A stretch of DNA of 7,569 nt, taken from the NCBI GenBank assembly GCA_001768675.1, contig MELN01000019.1:388-7956 (forward strand), read 5' to 3'. The DNA comes from Actinobacteria bacterium RBG_16_64_13. Lineage in GTDB: Bacteria > Actinomycetota > Thermoleophilia > RBG-16-64-13. Positions 6,255 to 7,569 of the stretch are shown here, piece after piece. The position numbers and the translations under genes were made by a program. Positions within the stretch are counted from its first letter, which is position 1. Each line of letters starts with the position of its first letter. The notes under the pieces are model-generated. The model saw only the letters and a program-made list of their open reading frames with translations. It searched no databases and was not told the origin of the DNA.

Positions 6255-7569
6255 GAGGATCCCATCCCCAGGGTCGCCCTGACTTTCGCGGCAAGGCCCG
6301 ACATCGAGAACGGCTTCTGCAGAAAGCTGATGTCCGAGTCGATGATCCCGTGATTGGCCATGGCGCTGTCCGGGTAGCCGGACATGAAGATCACTCTCAA
6401 ATCCGGCAAGGTCTTGCGAAGACGCTCGACCAACACACTCCCGCTCATCCCAGGCATGATCACGTCGGTGAGAAGGAGATCCGGTCTCAGGCCCTCCTCT
6501 TCCACCAGGATGAGCGCCTCGCCTCCATTAGCAGCCTCGACGGCCCGGTACTCGAGCCTTTCGATCATCAGTGAAGCAAGAGACCGCAGCGACGGCTCGT
6601 CTTCGACGATCAAGATCAACTGCCCCTTCCCACCTGCGGCGCCGACCTCCGGCGGAGCGACCGGCTCGGGCTCGCCTTCCGCCTGGGGCAGATAGACCCG
6701 GAAAGTAGTCCCGTTGCCAGGCTCGCTGTAGACCCAGATGCTCCCGCCGGACTGATGCACGATCCCGTAGACAGTGGATAGGCCAAGCCCAGTTCCTCTA
6801 CCCTCCCCTTTGGTGGTGTAGAAGGGCTCAAAGATCCTACGCTTGGTCTCGGCATCCATCCCGGACCCGGTGTCGCTGACGGAAAGCATGACATAGGGTC
6901 CCGGCTCCACCCCCGCGTGGGACTCGCCATAGCTGTCGTCGATCTCCACGGGTGAGACAGCAATGGCCAGACTGCCTCCACGAGGCATGGCGTCCCGGGC
7001 GTTGGCGGCAAGGTTGACCAGGACTTGCTCGAGCTGGACTGAGTCTGCCTTCACCAGGGCGGGCTCAGAGGCCAGGGACATCACCAGGTCCACGTCTTCG
7101 CCAACAAGCCTGTGAAGCATGTCATCCAAGCTTTCCACCAGGATGTTCAGGTCGAGCACGGTGGGTTGAAGGGTCTGCTTGCGGCTGAAGGCCAGCAACT
7201 GGCGAGTCAGAGCCGTCGCGCGCTCGGCGCTGGCTTCGATGTGAGCCAGGCTCGCGGCCAGCGGATCCCCTTCCCGCAACTCGAGCTTCATCAGTTCGCA
7301 GTAGCCTTTCTGCACCATCAAGATGTTGTTGAAGTCGTGCGCCACTCCGCCGGCCAACTGCCCCACCGACTCCATCTTCTGCGCCTGTTGCAGTTGCTCT
7401 TGCAGTTCGGCCCGCTCTAGCTCGGCCATTTCACGTTCGGTGCAGTCACGCACAAACACCAGATGCGCGGCCTGTCCCTTGAATCGGCAGACCACCGCCG
7501 TGGTCTCGATAGGCACCCCCGTACCATCGGCCCGCAGGTATCTCTGGTTCATCGGTGGGATCGGCCCAC
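6251..7569 (-). CDS. PAS - histidine kinase - receiver hybrid sensor, N-terminus outside window
   Basis: The 3' part of a hybrid sensor kinase; the open frame continues to the right edge, so the N-terminus is missing. Counting from the Met at 7552, the end of a PAS domain is visible (MNQRYLRADGTGVPIETTAV to FVRDCTERE). A coiled-coil linker (43-60) follows, then the H-box SVGQLAGGVAHDFNNIL with phospho-acceptor His72, the N-box ILVNLAANARDAMP near 177-190, G1 SVSDTGSGMD (224-233), the F-box IFEPFYTTK and G2 GRGTGLGLSTVYGIV (251-265). The C-terminal receiver begins at LILIVEDEP (Glu317, Asp318), with phospho-acceptor Asp363 in TDVIMPGMSG, switch residue Ser391 in FMSGYP and Lys413 in QKPF. All catalytic residues are present, so it should be active. 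It has no DNA-binding or cyclic-nucleotide output, so it most likely phosphorylates a partner or a phosphorelay not encoded here. The visible part has no membrane segment. The Met at 7552 lies inside the PAS domain and is not the true start. Confidence 0.96.
   Translation of the reverse strand, partial: GPIPPMNQRYLRADGTGVPIETTAVVCRFKGQAAHLVFVRDCTEREMAELERAELQEQLQQAQKMESVGQLAGGVAHDFNNILMVQKGYCELMKLELREGDPLAASLAHIEASAERATALTRQLLAFSRKQTLQPTVLDLNILVESLDDMLHRLVGEDVDLVMSLASEPALVKADSVQLEQVLVNLAANARDAMPRGGSLAIAVSPVEIDDSYGESHAGVEPGPYVMLSVSDTGSGMDAETKRRIFEPFYTTKGEGRGTGLGLSTVYGIVHQSGGSIWVYSEPGNGTTFRVYLPQAEGEPEPVAPPEVGAAGGKGQLILIVEDEPSLRSLASLMIERLEYRAVEAANGGEALILVEEEGLRPDLLLTDVIMPGMSGSVLVERLRKTLPDLRVIFMSGYPDSAMANHGIIDSDISFLQKPFSMSGLAAKVRATLGMGSS

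Overview
The window looks like chromosomal DNA from a high-GC bacterium. Every gene I can support lies on the minus strand, so transcription runs from the right edge to the left edge. The RpiB lacks the active-site cysteine of the enterobacterial enzyme and carries the Gly-Gly-Ser / Asn-Gly-Glu version known from mycobacteria. With the high GC, the GTG starts and a free-standing TfoX N-domain protein, this leans towards an actinobacterial lineage, but that placement is an inference and not strong.

Layout in transcription order (right to left): a partial PAS / histidine kinase / receiver hybrid sensor (6251-7569), coupled by a GTGA overlap to a short-chain dehydrogenase (5550-6254); a TfoX N-domain protein (5191-5520); a soluble PAS protein with a C-terminal double-CxxC module and visibly lower GC (4525-5160); a probable calycin/lipocalin-like protein (3947-4483) overlapping the start of rpiB (3522-3956); an ankyrin-repeat gene (2517-3461) broken by two opposite frameshifts; a DUF3237 protein (2036-2467, probably initiated at 2520 in another frame) whose start overlaps the ankyrin stop; a 139-bp intergenic region; and the first 632 codons of carB (1-1896), which runs off the left edge. 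Gaps from the sensor kinase to the DUF3237 gene are 0-60 bp, so read-through as one or a few transcripts is plausible, although the products do not form a recognised pathway.

The most informative non-coding stretch is the carB leader. It has a plausible promoter (TTTTCA, 17 bp, TACGAT). A short hairpin starts about three bases after the predicted transcription start. Its apex matches the core of the PyrR-binding RNA consensus (CCNGNGAGG) and its lower stem takes up the purine-rich AAAGG upstream of carB. Together these suggest that carB is a separate unit with pyrimidine-responsive translational control. This is a hypothesis from sequence only.

I see no CRISPR array, tRNA, rRNA, insertion sequence or prophage gene. 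No wholly new system is evident. The points worth follow-up are the PyrR-like carB leader, carB without an adjacent carA, the cluster of reading-frame breaks at 2490-2882, and the PAS protein with the double-CxxC module.
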